A DNA stretch of 17,114 nt from an uncultured Saprospiraceae bacterium (GCA_938044055.1 CALIQO010000096.1:1-17114); one strand, 5' to 3'. Counted from the stretch's first letter, positions 7,310 through 14,040 are shown. A program made the numbers and translations. Notes: generated by a model not told the origin, from the letters alone.

Positions 7310-8965
7310 ATGCCCATGAGGAGTTTGGTGATTTTCTTCGTTATTATCTTTTCGCTTTATGCACAAGACACAGTTGCAGATTGCCTTACAGGAAATTGTA
7401 AGCTAGGAGAGGGGAAATATAAGTACAAGGATGGAAGTGTATATGCAGGGGACTTCGTCAATGGTAAACCACATGGCTTCGGTATAATTGATTTTAAAAG
7501 CGGTGACCACTACGAAGGAAATTGGGATGCTGGAAAACGTCACGGAGAAGGAGCCTATACGTTCAGTGACGGATCTATATACCGAGGAGAATTCTATAAA
7601 AACAAGCTTCAAGGACAAGGCATTTTAACCTACGCCAATGGCCGTATATATGACGGCACATGGAAGAAAAACAAAGCCGAAGGTCGCGGCAAGCTGACCC
7701 ATAAGAGTGGAGCAACCTATGAGGGCTTATTTAAAAACGGAAAAGAACACGGACAAGGAACCTTCATAGACCCATCGGGAAGAGTACACGCAGGCTTATG
7801 GAGAGTAGGGAAACTTGTAAGAAGAAACAATTCCGTAACTAAGGTTAAACAGAAAAATAAAGTAACTAGACATAAGCAGACTGCTGCAACCAAGCAGAAA
7901 AACAGAACGGAATCTACAGGCAAGGATAAAAACTGCAACAGCGAATATTGCCACAATGAAAAAGGTAAGTATACCTATAGAGATGGCAGTTACTTTATAG
8001 GAAACCACATAAGCGGTAATCCAGAAGGAATAGGAACTTGCTTTTATGCCAATGGTGATGTGTACCAAGGTGGCTGGAAGAACCACAGTCCAGATGGAGA
8101 AGGGGTAATGACTTTTGCCAGCGGAAGAAAATATAGCGCATTCTGGGCATCAGGAAAACCAGTTAGACAATTATATAACAAACCGGATTTCGAAAACGAA
8201 CCTGTACGCAATGAAAGCAAGGCAGCAGATGGGAAAACAGAAATGTATGCACTCATTATAGGCATCTCTTCTTATAACCACATGCCGTCTCTCAAGTATA
8301 CAGACGATGATGCGTATAGATTATATGCCTTCCTTAAAAGCCCAGAAGGAGGGGCGGTAAAAGAAGGAAATATTTCTTTGCTCATTGATGAGGTTGCAAC
8401 GAAAGAAAACATCCGAACTTCTATGAAGAACTTGTTTAATAAAGCGGATAAAGACGATGTTGTGATCATGTACTATTCAGGTCATGGCCTTCAAGGCCGT
8501 TTCTTGCCGATAGATTTCGACGGATACAACAACAGTTTATCGCACCGAGAAGTATATGACTTGCTTGACAGATCAGAGGCTAAGCACCGATTGGTGATTG
8601 CGGATGCCTGTTATTCTGGAAGTTTATCTGCTTCAAGAGCACCATATAGCAGTTCCCTTAAAGACTTTTATACCAAGATCAATAATACAGATGGGGGCAC
8701 GGCTATTCTTACTTCTTCCAAGGCAGAAGAGCAATCTCTTGAATATGCAGGCTTGCGCCAGGGTGTTTTCAGCCACTTTCTCTTGAAAGGATTACACGGC
8801 TGGGCCGATGGTAACACAGATGGCATCGTATCTATAGCAGAACTTTTCGGTTATATTCAAGAGAATGTCAAGACGTATACGGGAAACAGACAATCTCCTT
8901 CTATTTCTGGTAATTATAATCGCGACATGCCTGTAGCTATGGTGAGAGGATCTACCGATTTCTAG
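7310..8965 (+). CDS. exported MORN-repeat / metacaspase-like (peptidase C14) protein
   Basis: This 551-residue protein joins MORN repeats to a caspase-fold cysteine protease. A signal peptide covers about residues 1-23 (M3 at 7316 is an alternative start). MORN block 1 spans about 33-170, with five to six 23-residue units of the YxGxFxxGxxxGxGxxxxxxG type. A basic, Thr/Gln-rich linker occupies 171-208. MORN block 2 spans about 216-283. Each block is preceded by C-x4-C (C25/C30 and C209/C214). The protease domain runs from about 312 to 545: catalytic H392 in YYSGHG and C434 in DACYSG, both intact. D432 two residues before the cysteine is, in metacaspases, part of an S1 pocket favouring Arg/Lys. 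D500-E511 has EF-hand loop spacing. It is probably periplasmic or surface-located and membrane-associated through MORNs. The gene is monocistronic. Substrate and trigger are unknown. Confidence 0.9.
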   Translation: MPMRSLVIFFVIIFSLYAQDTVADCLTGNCKLGEGKYKYKDGSVYAGDFVNGKPHGFGIIDFKSGDHYEGNWDAGKRHGEGAYTFSDGSIYRGEFYKNKLQGQGILTYANGRIYDGTWKKNKAEGRGKLTHKSGATYEGLFKNGKEHGQGTFIDPSGRVHAGLWRVGKLVRRNNSVTKVKQKNKVTRHKQTAATKQKNRTESTGKDKNCNSEYCHNEKGKYTYRDGSYFIGNHISGNPEGIGTCFYANGDVYQGGWKNHSPDGEGVMTFASGRKYSAFWASGKPVRQLYNKPDFENEPVRNESKAADGKTEMYALIIGISSYNHMPSLKYTDDDAYRLYAFLKSPEGGAVKEGNISLLIDEVATKENIRTSMKNLFNKADKDDVVIMYYSGHGLQGRFLPIDFDGYNNSLSHREVYDLLDRSEAKHRLVIADACYSGSLSASRAPYSSSLKDFYTKINNTDGGTAILTSSKAEEQSLEYAGLRQGVFSHFLLKGLHGWADGNTDGIVSIAELFGYIQENVKTYTGNRQSPSISGNYNRDMPVAMVRGSTDF

Positions 8966-9041
8966 AAGCCATATCAGTTTTAAAATTGAGACCTTTAAAA
9001 GAAAAGGTTATCCTCTAGGGTATAAACTATAACTATGGGGT

Positions 9042-9087
9042 AAAGGATTGTGCAACAACTTCTTCAATTACATGTTGCTTATCCTTT
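9042..9087. repeat. imperfect inverted repeat overlapping the rpsF promoter
   Basis: AAAGGAT (9042-9048) and GCAACA (9052-9057) are matched by TGTTGC (9073-9078) and ATCCTTT (9081-9087): 7 bp plus 6 bp of stem with a small 3x2 internal loop and a 15-nt apical loop. The right arm shares three bases with the -33 TTTG of the rpsF promoter. No T-tract follows, so it is not a standard terminator. It could be an operator or an mRNA 3' structure for the upstream gene. Confidence 0.55.
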
Positions 9088-9114
9088 GATATTCAAGGAA
9101 AAGGCCTATCTTTG
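9085..9114 (+). promoter_or_regulatory. Bacteroidota promoter of the rpsF-rpsR-rplI operon
   Basis: TTTG at 9085-9088 and TATCTTTG at 9107-9114 are separated by 18 nt, fitting the TTTG / TAnnTTTG architecture of Bacteroidota housekeeping promoters. Transcription would start near 9119-9121, giving a leader of about 45 nt before the rpsF ATG at 9165. The leader is AT-rich and contains no SD, usual for highly expressed genes in this phylum. Confidence 0.8.
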
Positions 9115-9164
9115 CAGCCCTTTAGAAAAATTATTTCATAAACTAAAACACTACTTCAATTACA

Positions 9165-9626
9165 ATGAATAATTATGAAGTGACTTTCATCGTCGATCCC
9201 GTACTGTCAGGCGATGAAATTAAATCGACAGCTCAGACGTACCAAGACCTCATCAAGAATGAAGGTGCTTCTATTGTACATACTGATGCCATGGGGCTTA
9301 AGCAACTAGCTTATCCCATTAACAGAAAATCTTCTGGAATTTATTACTCTATTGAATTCAGCTCGACAGACGGTGCAGCGATTCCTAAGCTAGAGCTTGC
9401 TCTAAAAAGAGATGAAAGAATCATGAGGTTCTTATCTATCCGCTTAGATAGATATGGAGTAAAGTATAATGCTGACAAGCGTGCCGGATTAATAGGCAAG
9501 CCTAGAGCTGAGGAACCAGCTAAAGCTGAAGAGCCTAAAGCGGCGGCACCTGTTGCTAAAGCGGAACCAGCTAAGGCTGAAGCGCCTAAAGCGGCAGCAC
9601 CAGCACCATCATCAGAAGAAGAGTAA
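9165..9626 (+). CDS. rpsF: 30S ribosomal protein bS6 with extended Ala/Lys/Pro/Glu tail
   Basis: S6 binds the central domain of 16S rRNA as a heterodimer with S18, encoded directly downstream. The core (about 1-110) begins MNNYEVTFIVDP and contains QLAYPI, YYSIEFS and RDERIMRFLSIRLDRYG, all expected. At 153 residues it is longer than the 95-135 usual for the family because of a C-terminal tail from about residue 115. This tail consists of two 17-residue units with almost the same sequence (encoded at 9513-9563 and 9564-9614) and ends in SSEEE. The tail is probably disordered and solvent exposed. In some bacteria RimK adds glutamates to the S6 C terminus; whether that occurs here cannot be seen. 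First gene of the operon, 25 nt before rpsR. Confidence 0.97.
   Translation: MNNYEVTFIVDPVLSGDEIKSTAQTYQDLIKNEGASIVHTDAMGLKQLAYPINRKSSGIYYSIEFSSTDGAAIPKLELALKRDERIMRFLSIRLDRYGVKYNADKRAGLIGKPRAEEPAKAEEPKAAAPVAKAEPAKAEAPKAAAPAPSSEEE
9513..9614 (+). repeat. tandem 51-bp duplication in the rpsF tail
   Basis: Two adjacent 51-nt units each encode 17 residues starting EPAKAE and continuing PKAAAP. The first 36 nt are nearly identical (differences mostly at single positions), then the copies diverge. In-frame duplication by slippage or unequal crossing-over is the simple explanation; the reading frame is preserved. Confidence 0.8.
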
Positions 9627-9651
9627 TTAATAAAAATTAAAAAGGAAAAAA

Positions 9652-9918
9652 ATGGCATCAAGAGATGATATAAAATTTCTAAGTAATCCTAAGCTAGGAC
9701 AGAAAAGAAAAAAATATTGCCGATTCAGAAAGTTCGGTATCAAGCACATAGACTATAAGGATCCAGATTTCTTGCTACAGTTTATCAACCAGCAAGGAAA
9801 GATTCTTCCTAGAAGGATCACAGGAAACTCACTTAAGTATCAGAAGAAAGTTGCAGTTGCGATTAAAAGAGCAAGACATTTAGCTCTTCTTCCATATGTA
9901 GCAGACTTACTGAAGTAA
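9652..9918 (+). CDS. rpsR: 30S ribosomal protein bS18
   Basis: S18 assembles with S6 on the platform of the small subunit. The protein has 88 residues and is basic, with the family marks [34 protein letters not shown] and the C-terminal [17 protein letters not shown]. The ATG at 9652 is preceded by AAAAAGGAAAAAA, one of the few SD-like sequences in the window. The gene sits 25 nt after rpsF and 22 nt before rplI. The short N-terminal segment ([13 protein letters not shown]) is typical of Bacteroidota S18 and lacks a cysteine zinc motif. Confidence 0.97.
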   Translation: MASRDDIKFLSNPKLGQKRKKYCRFRKFGIKHIDYKDPDFLLQFINQQGKILPRRITGNSLKYQKKVAVAIKRARHLALLPYVADLLK

Positions 9919-9940
9919 TTAACTTTCTAAATTGTAAACA

Positions 9941-10387
9941 ATGGATATCATATTATTAAAAGATATAGATAAGCTGGGATATAAGCACGATGTAGTTTCC
10001 GTGAAAAATGGTTACGGAAGAAACTATCTTATCCCACAAGGGTTCGGCGTAATTGCTAATCCTACTAACATGAAAAAACTTGAGAAAATTCTTGCTGATG
10101 TAGAAGCTAAGGAAGCGGCTAGAAAAGAAGAATATCAAGAACTTGTACAGAAACTTGCTGACGTAACCATTAAGGTGGGCGTGAAAGCAGGTGTCTCTGG
10201 AAAGATTTTCGGATCAGTTACCAATGTACAGATAGCACAAGCCCTTAAAGAGCAGCTAGAAGTGGAAATTGAAAGAAAGAAAATCGAAATTCCAGACGAC
10301 GTTAAGGAAATAGGCACATACTCTGCCACACTTAACCTACACAAGGAAGTAACTGGAAAGTTGGACTTCGAGTTGGTTCAAGAGTAG
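9941..10387 (+). CDS. rplI: 50S ribosomal protein bL9
   Basis: L9 binds 23S rRNA near the L1 stalk and helps restrain mRNA slippage and ribosome crowding. The protein has 148 residues, the standard length. The N-terminal RNA-binding domain is MDIILLKDIDKLGYKHDVV followed by VKNGYGRNYLIPQGFG, which is diagnostic. A long connecting helix (about 48-75, rich in Lys/Glu/Ala) leads to the C-terminal domain containing GKIFGSVTNVQIA and the IEIPDDVKEIGTYSATLNLH-like segment. It is the last gene of the rpsF operon and is followed 28 nt later by a hairpin terminator. Confidence 0.97.
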   Translation: MDIILLKDIDKLGYKHDVVSVKNGYGRNYLIPQGFGVIANPTNMKKLEKILADVEAKEAARKEEYQELVQKLADVTIKVGVKAGVSGKIFGSVTNVQIAQALKEQLEVEIERKKIEIPDDVKEIGTYSATLNLHKEVTGKLDFELVQE

Positions 10388-10414
10388 AAAAAGATTACAT
10401 TTACAATGTTTCTG

Positions 10415-10446
10415 AGAGGGGATTGGTCTTACGACCATCCCCTTTT
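10415..10446 (+). terminator. intrinsic terminator of the rpsF-rpsR-rplI operon
   Basis: AGGGGAT plus GGTC (10417-10428, one bulged T) pairs with GACC plus ATCCCCT (10433-10443) around a TTAC tetraloop, followed directly by TTTTC. It is G+C-rich against an AT-rich background and begins 28 nt after the rplI stop. Confidence 0.88.
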
Positions 10447-10527
10447 CTCGTTATTCTATTTTATAGGTTATCGGGAAAGTAGAGTTGCCTGAATTATTAA
10501 CTAAGGTTTTTAAAAACTCTATTTATT

Positions 10528-11166
10528 ATGAAGAAGCTATGTATATTCATGTTTTTACTCGGATCACTTACTGTCCATTCTCCGGATTTAGATCAGGATC
10601 ATTTTATTGGAATTACTTCGGATGTTGCTTTTCCCTACGGAATAGGAACAGGACAATCGTTTACAGCAGGAATTACAGGAAGTATGACCAGCGTATCGGT
10701 AAGCATGACTGTTCAGATCCCCAATCTGACAGACGATATATGTTTTCAGACAGCTCAACAAGGGATTATATTATTAGAAGGAGAAGGACTAACAGGTAAT
10801 GTACTTTCTTCCTCCTTTATGTCATTAAGCAATTCCAGTGGATTACTTTCATTTATACTAGATACTCCTATACCTGTTGTTGCAGGTAATCAGTATACAA
10901 TATTGTTCTCATATGATTTAATAGCATGTCCTTATAGTGTCTTAAGCTATGATGCGGAACTCATGGGAAGTTACGCCGATGGTATCGCTTTTATCGATGG
11001 GAACAGAGTAGAAAACGACTTTCTTTTTCAGACCTATGTCATTCCTGGCGGCGTTATTCCTACGCTGTCTCAGTGGGGAGCTATAATTCTTTTCTTAAGC
11101 ATAGGAACAATCGGTCTACTGTATATGCGGAAAGATGGGATTGGGGTAGATGTGATGAAAGGTTGA
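10528..11166 (+). CDS. IPTL-CTERM surface protein of unknown function
   Basis: This 212-residue exported protein has a signal peptide (MKKLCIFMFLLGSLTV). Its body is beta-rich and Ser/Gly/Thr-rich (about 25-172), with patterns like YGIGTGQSFTAGITGSM and PIPVVAGNQYTILFSY that suggest an extracellular beta-sandwich. The C terminus has the IPTL-CTERM sorting signal: IPTL at 177-180, W183-G184, a hydrophobic stretch 185-200, then R201-K202. In other bacteria such signals are processed by exosortase H (XrtH), which is not in this window. Ten residues (DGIGVDVMKG) follow the basic pair, more than usual for these tails. Two cysteines, C72 and C134, could form a disulfide. A longer overlapping frame from 10485 is not coding. 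No clear promoter is seen; a terminator follows. Confidence 0.8.
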   Translation: MKKLCIFMFLLGSLTVHSPDLDQDHFIGITSDVAFPYGIGTGQSFTAGITGSMTSVSVSMTVQIPNLTDDICFQTAQQGIILLEGEGLTGNVLSSSFMSLSNSSGLLSFILDTPIPVVAGNQYTILFSYDLIACPYSVLSYDAELMGSYADGIAFIDGNRVENDFLFQTYVIPGGVIPTLSQWGAIILFLSIGTIGLLYMRKDGIGVDVMKG

Positions 11167-11199
11167 TTTCTATAAAAGATACAGTAGTACTTAATTATG

Positions 11200-11248
11200 G
11201 AAAGTGGATTGAAGAGCGACTTTTCTTTTTAATTCACTTTCGTTTTTT
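11200..11248 (+). terminator. intrinsic terminator after the IPTL-CTERM gene
   Basis: GAAAGTGGATT (11200-11210) pairs with AATTCACTTTC (11231-11241) with one mismatch. The 20-nt loop contains a smaller GAAGAG/CTTTTC pairing, and TTTTTT follows at 11243-11248. It lies 33 nt after the stop of the IPTL-CTERM gene. Confidence 0.7.
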
Positions 11249-11402
11249 ATCAGGGTTGAGACAACTGACTTTATTCTAAACAGTCCTGATCAGAAAAAAT
11301 CGTGACACATGAATTTCTTTAATACGGGATAATTTATTTTATTTGCTGACGAAAGAACTTAGATACTTAGTTCGAAAATATTTTTTAATAAATCAATTAC
11401 TT

Positions 11403-11945
11403 ATGAAAAACCTATTATTGGCATTCATTGCCGTGGCATTTTTTGCCCTAGATTCTAATGCTCAAGCTGAAAACTATAAATCATTTGAGTGGGATATTAT
11501 AAGATTGGGGTTTGCAACACCTTCTGGCGAAGGCGTTACAGGAGGCGTTGCAATGGGATCAGAGTTTCGCTACAACGTAAAAGACAATATCTCAGCTGCT
11601 TTAAGATTAGAGTTTGCCTTATTCGGATCGGATTCTGATGTGGTTAGTTTGGGAGCATTCGGTTCTTATTCTTTAATCGGAGATTACTATTTTTCTAATA
11701 CAGGAAACTCAAGGGCTTTTGCAGGGGCTGGATTAGGATTGTTCAATGGAGGATCTGTAGAAGTTAATGGACAAGCCGTCGATGGTGGTGGAGGAAGTGA
11801 TTTCGGAGCTGTTGCTAGAGTAGGATATGAACTAGGGTTGTTGAGACTTTCTGGAGAATACAACTTGATCTTTGCTGAAGGCGCATCTAACTATATAGGT
11901 GTTCATGTCGGAATTACTTTATTCGGAGGATATAAAGGTTCCTAA
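11403..11945 (+). CDS. outer-membrane beta-barrel-type protein
   Basis: The protein has 180 residues from the ATG at 11403; a longer frame from 11343 would put 20 charged residues before the signal peptide and is unlikely. Signal peptide MKNLLLAFIAVAFFALDSNA is followed by QA. The mature part has alternating hydrophobic/polar strands rich in Gly and aromatic residues, for example ALRLEFALFG, VSLGAFGSYSLIGDYYF, RAFAGAGLGLFNGG and GVHVGITLFGGY near the end. This matches small eight-stranded barrels of the OmpA/OmpW/OMP_b-brl type, with loops such as SVEVNGQAVDGGGGSD facing outward. It probably resides in the outer membrane; ligand or role is unknown. The last residues (YKGS) do not end in the usual aromatic residue. 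A terminator follows immediately. Confidence 0.75.
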   Translation: MKNLLLAFIAVAFFALDSNAQAENYKSFEWDIIRLGFATPSGEGVTGGVAMGSEFRYNVKDNISAALRLEFALFGSDSDVVSLGAFGSYSLIGDYYFSNTGNSRAFAGAGLGLFNGGSVEVNGQAVDGGGGSDFGAVARVGYELGLLRLSGEYNLIFAEGASNYIGVHVGITLFGGYKGS

Positions 11946-11968
11946 AGAACCACGTAATTAATTATATT

Positions 11969-12005
11969 AAGGGGTATGTAGTTATCTATAAACCCCTTTT
12001 TATTT
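11969..12005. terminator. terminator between convergent beta-barrel and DUF4874/4832 genes
   Basis: AAGGGGT (11969-11975) pairs with ACCCCTT (11992-11998), with a small inner TAG/CTA helix around TTAT. A T-rich tract follows on the plus strand (11997-12007). The hairpin abuts the stop codon (12000-12002) of the minus-strand gene, whose own downstream side is AT-rich, so it may serve both directions. Confidence 0.78.
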
Positions 12006-14018
12006 TTTAACCTCAGAGGCAACACCTTGCAATACTCGGATAACATTGCGATTCGTTAGTGCTTTTTTAGCCGAACCTTCTAAGTTGTTTTCTAAGTCTA
12101 CATTCTTCAAGAAAAGATATCCATCGTTAAGAATGGCTCCACCATCTGTAGCTTCTACCCCATTTTTTAAAGTCATGTTTTCTAGGTACAGATGACCTTG
12201 ATTTTCTACAGTAAATATTCTACTTAATAGTTGTCCATCCAGCTGTGTTTCTGATGTACCATTTCCGATTATGATGATGTCTTTATCTATGGTTATAGGT
12301 ACACCACTTACTGGAATGTCTATACCGTTTAGCTCAGAGGCAAAAAAGATGGTGTCTCCACAAGCAGCATTTAAAATCAGGTCCCTGAGGGATGAAACGG
12401 AATTATCTGTACTTGATTCAACAGTATATGTTTCGGTTAGATTTTTACAAGGACGGAAACTAGGGTTAATGCCTTCAGCAATGCTGTCTTCGTCGCCGGA
12501 GGTAAGCGTAATGCTATGGCCCGTTTTATTGTAACCAGTAGCAGAATCCCATACATCTGTTGCATCTCCTATTGTTGCTAACCTGATGGCATAGTCAGGG
12601 TTTCCATAAAGTGAAGAAAATCCATCGGGAAGAAAAAGATAAAAGGCGTAATCACCTTCGGGCACATAAACTGGAATCGAAAAAGACGAAGCTACTGTTA
12701 TGGTCCCAGACTCATAATCCCAGGTCCTCGGATCAGCGGGTATACCGACTAAGAATTCCTCAGAAGTGCTATTGTTTTTCATTACAAGCTGAAGACCTCG
12801 CTTATTCTGAGGAGAAGAGTAACCGAGGTTTTTAATCTTAAAACTGAAGTCAAGTGTCCTGGAAGATTCCATATAATTAATGGTCGACTCTTCCATGTGT
12901 AATCGATATCCCAGATTCTTCTTAATGTCTTCCATGCAACCACCATCAACCCAGCCACTATTGACATCCGGATAATTAAATTCTGCGTTGAGATAAGTGA
13001 AGTGCATCCGACGCATTTCGTTATCTGCTCTCTGGCCACAATCATCATCAGGATTGTTAGCGGCACAGGTTTCTCCTCCCATCATTACATATCTGGTTTC
13101 TGCAGCTAGGTATGGTTTTAATGCCGCAGTATCAGCTAAAGAAGAAGTTGCAGAATTTCCATAGTCGTTATACGTTCCGAAATCTGTATCACTGGCTAGG
13201 TAACAATCGTTGTGAAAAGCGATCCTAGATTTTTCAGAACCAGAATACGCTTCTGTAGATGTAAGGGCGGCACTTGAGGTTAACGCATTTACGCCATAGA
13301 CATACCGTTGCTTAAGTTGAGGATACCTGACTTGAATCATTCTTTCTTCTGGAAAATTATCCAGGACAGAACCCAGCACTTCATTCCGGTCTTCCCAGTT
13401 GGTATCCACCAGCTTAAAGGGAGACATCGATGCATCACCGAAAAAATCGGTATAGTATTGTTCTCCCCAAGTTCCTATAAAACCCATCTGTATCGTGGCA
13501 ATTACATCAGCATTATTTCTGAGTACTTCACCTAGATCAGAGATGTGTTCCAGTACCCTAGCTTTCGAGGCATCTCCATATGGTGGACAGATAAAGTTTC
13601 CGCAAGTTCCTTGGTTGGCTTCAATCGTATACGCGAACCGAGGAATAATTTTAACCCCAGCTGCACGGACGATATTAAAGTCTGCTTCCATCAAGTCTAA
13701 GAAATCTTGAGAAATAGAAGCATCTATAAAATCATCAAGAACGAAGTATCTAAATACCAAGCTCGAGTATATGCTCATCTGAGGAGAAGCATGGACCTCG
13801 TGCAGTGATTTTCTAGAAATCAATTCAGCTTGATTTAATGGTGTGTAAGAACTTGCCTTCGTTTCTGAATATCTATAGAACCCACGTTCGGGATTAAAAA
13901 AATCAGCACTTGACTCAGAGTATGTAATTGTGTTCTCCTGACTATAAATATTACTAGTGTAAAAAACACAACCTATGAAGCATGCGGAAACTGATAATAT
14001 TCTTAATGCTTTTTTCAT
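12000..14018 (-). CDS. secreted DUF4874/DUF4832 protein with beta-helix-like C terminus
   Basis: This 672-residue protein carries a signal peptide (MKKALRILSVSACFIGCVFY, ending near residue 27). Residues about 36-200 match DUF4874: FFNPERGFYRY at 40-50, KIIPRFAY at 123-130 and GFIGTWGEQYY at 179-189; E186 is a candidate catalytic or binding acid. Residues about 225-500 match DUF4832, with VRYPQLK near 230 and a beta-sandwich-like end. This pair resembles a TIM-barrel glycosidase plus accessory domain, but activity is not established. Residues about 530-650 look like a parallel beta-helix of the SLRDLIxxAxxGDTIxF type, ending DGGAILNDG. No Por-type or IPTL sorting signal is visible at the C terminus. 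It lies 30 nt downstream of deoC on the same strand with its own TATCTTTG element. Confidence 0.82.
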   Translation of the reverse strand: MKKALRILSVSACFIGCVFYTSNIYSQENTITYSESSADFFNPERGFYRYSETKASSYTPLNQAELISRKSLHEVHASPQMSIYSSLVFRYFVLDDFIDASISQDFLDLMEADFNIVRAAGVKIIPRFAYTIEANQGTCGNFICPPYGDASKARVLEHISDLGEVLRNNADVIATIQMGFIGTWGEQYYTDFFGDASMSPFKLVDTNWEDRNEVLGSVLDNFPEERMIQVRYPQLKQRYVYGVNALTSSAALTSTEAYSGSEKSRIAFHNDCYLASDTDFGTYNDYGNSATSSLADTAALKPYLAAETRYVMMGGETCAANNPDDDCGQRADNEMRRMHFTYLNAEFNYPDVNSGWVDGGCMEDIKKNLGYRLHMEESTINYMESSRTLDFSFKIKNLGYSSPQNKRGLQLVMKNNSTSEEFLVGIPADPRTWDYESGTITVASSFSIPVYVPEGDYAFYLFLPDGFSSLYGNPDYAIRLATIGDATDVWDSATGYNKTGHSITLTSGDEDSIAEGINPSFRPCKNLTETYTVESSTDNSVSSLRDLILNAACGDTIFFASELNGIDIPVSGVPITIDKDIIIIGNGTSETQLDGQLLSRIFTVENQGHLYLENMTLKNGVEATDGGAILNDGYLFLKNVDLENNLEGSAKKALTNRNVIRVLQGVASEVKK

Positions 14019-14032
14019 AGTTGTTCTTTAGT

Positions 14033-14040
14033 CAAAGATA
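14033..14040 (-). promoter_or_regulatory. -7 promoter element (TATCTTTG) for the DUF4874/4832 gene
   Basis: On the minus strand this is a perfect TAnnTTTG octamer in the 30-nt gap between deoC and the DUF4874/4832 gene. It would start transcription about 10 nt before the ATG at 14018. No -33 TTTG at proper spacing is seen, so readthrough from deoC remains an alternative. Confidence 0.45.

Noticed and set aside
7376..7387. C25 of the MORN-caspase protein as a lipidated cysteine.
   Set aside because: The residue before it is Asp, which does not fit a lipobox; the cysteine pairs instead with C30.
7403..8469. Several minus-strand open frames opposite the MORN-caspase gene.
   Set aside because: Their composition follows from the repeats on the other strand, and the plus-strand protein has clear domains across all of them.
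7310..8965. Caspase gene as part of a CRISPR (TPR-CHAT-like) or other defence system.
   Set aside because: No cas genes, repeats or effector partners are nearby, the protein has a signal peptide, and the TPR-like gene is separated by a gene on the opposite strand.
8991..9008. Small hairpin ACCTTT/AAAGGT after the MORN-caspase gene as a terminator.
   Set aside because: Only 6 AT-rich base pairs and no T-run follow; too weak to call.
9120..9164. S6:S18-binding leader element in front of rpsF.
   Set aside because: The leader is about 45 nt, AT-rich, and shows no hairpin with the CCG-containing loop known from other bacteria.
9344..9661. Minus-strand Ala/Gly/Ser-rich open frame opposite rpsF.
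   Set aside because: It is the shadow of the GC-rich repeated S6 tail.
10485..10799. Alternative plus-strand open frame overlapping the IPTL-CTERM gene.
   Set aside because: It is rich in Arg, Tyr and Ser with no signal peptide or family; the overlapping frame has both a signal peptide and a sorting signal.
11249..11290. ATCAGG/CCTGAT inverted repeat upstream of the beta-barrel gene.
   Set aside because: Six base pairs with a 30-nt loop are easily due to chance.
11342..11374. TTTG-N21-TAGTTCG-like promoter for the beta-barrel gene.
   Set aside because: The -7 element departs from TAnnTTTG at two or more positions.
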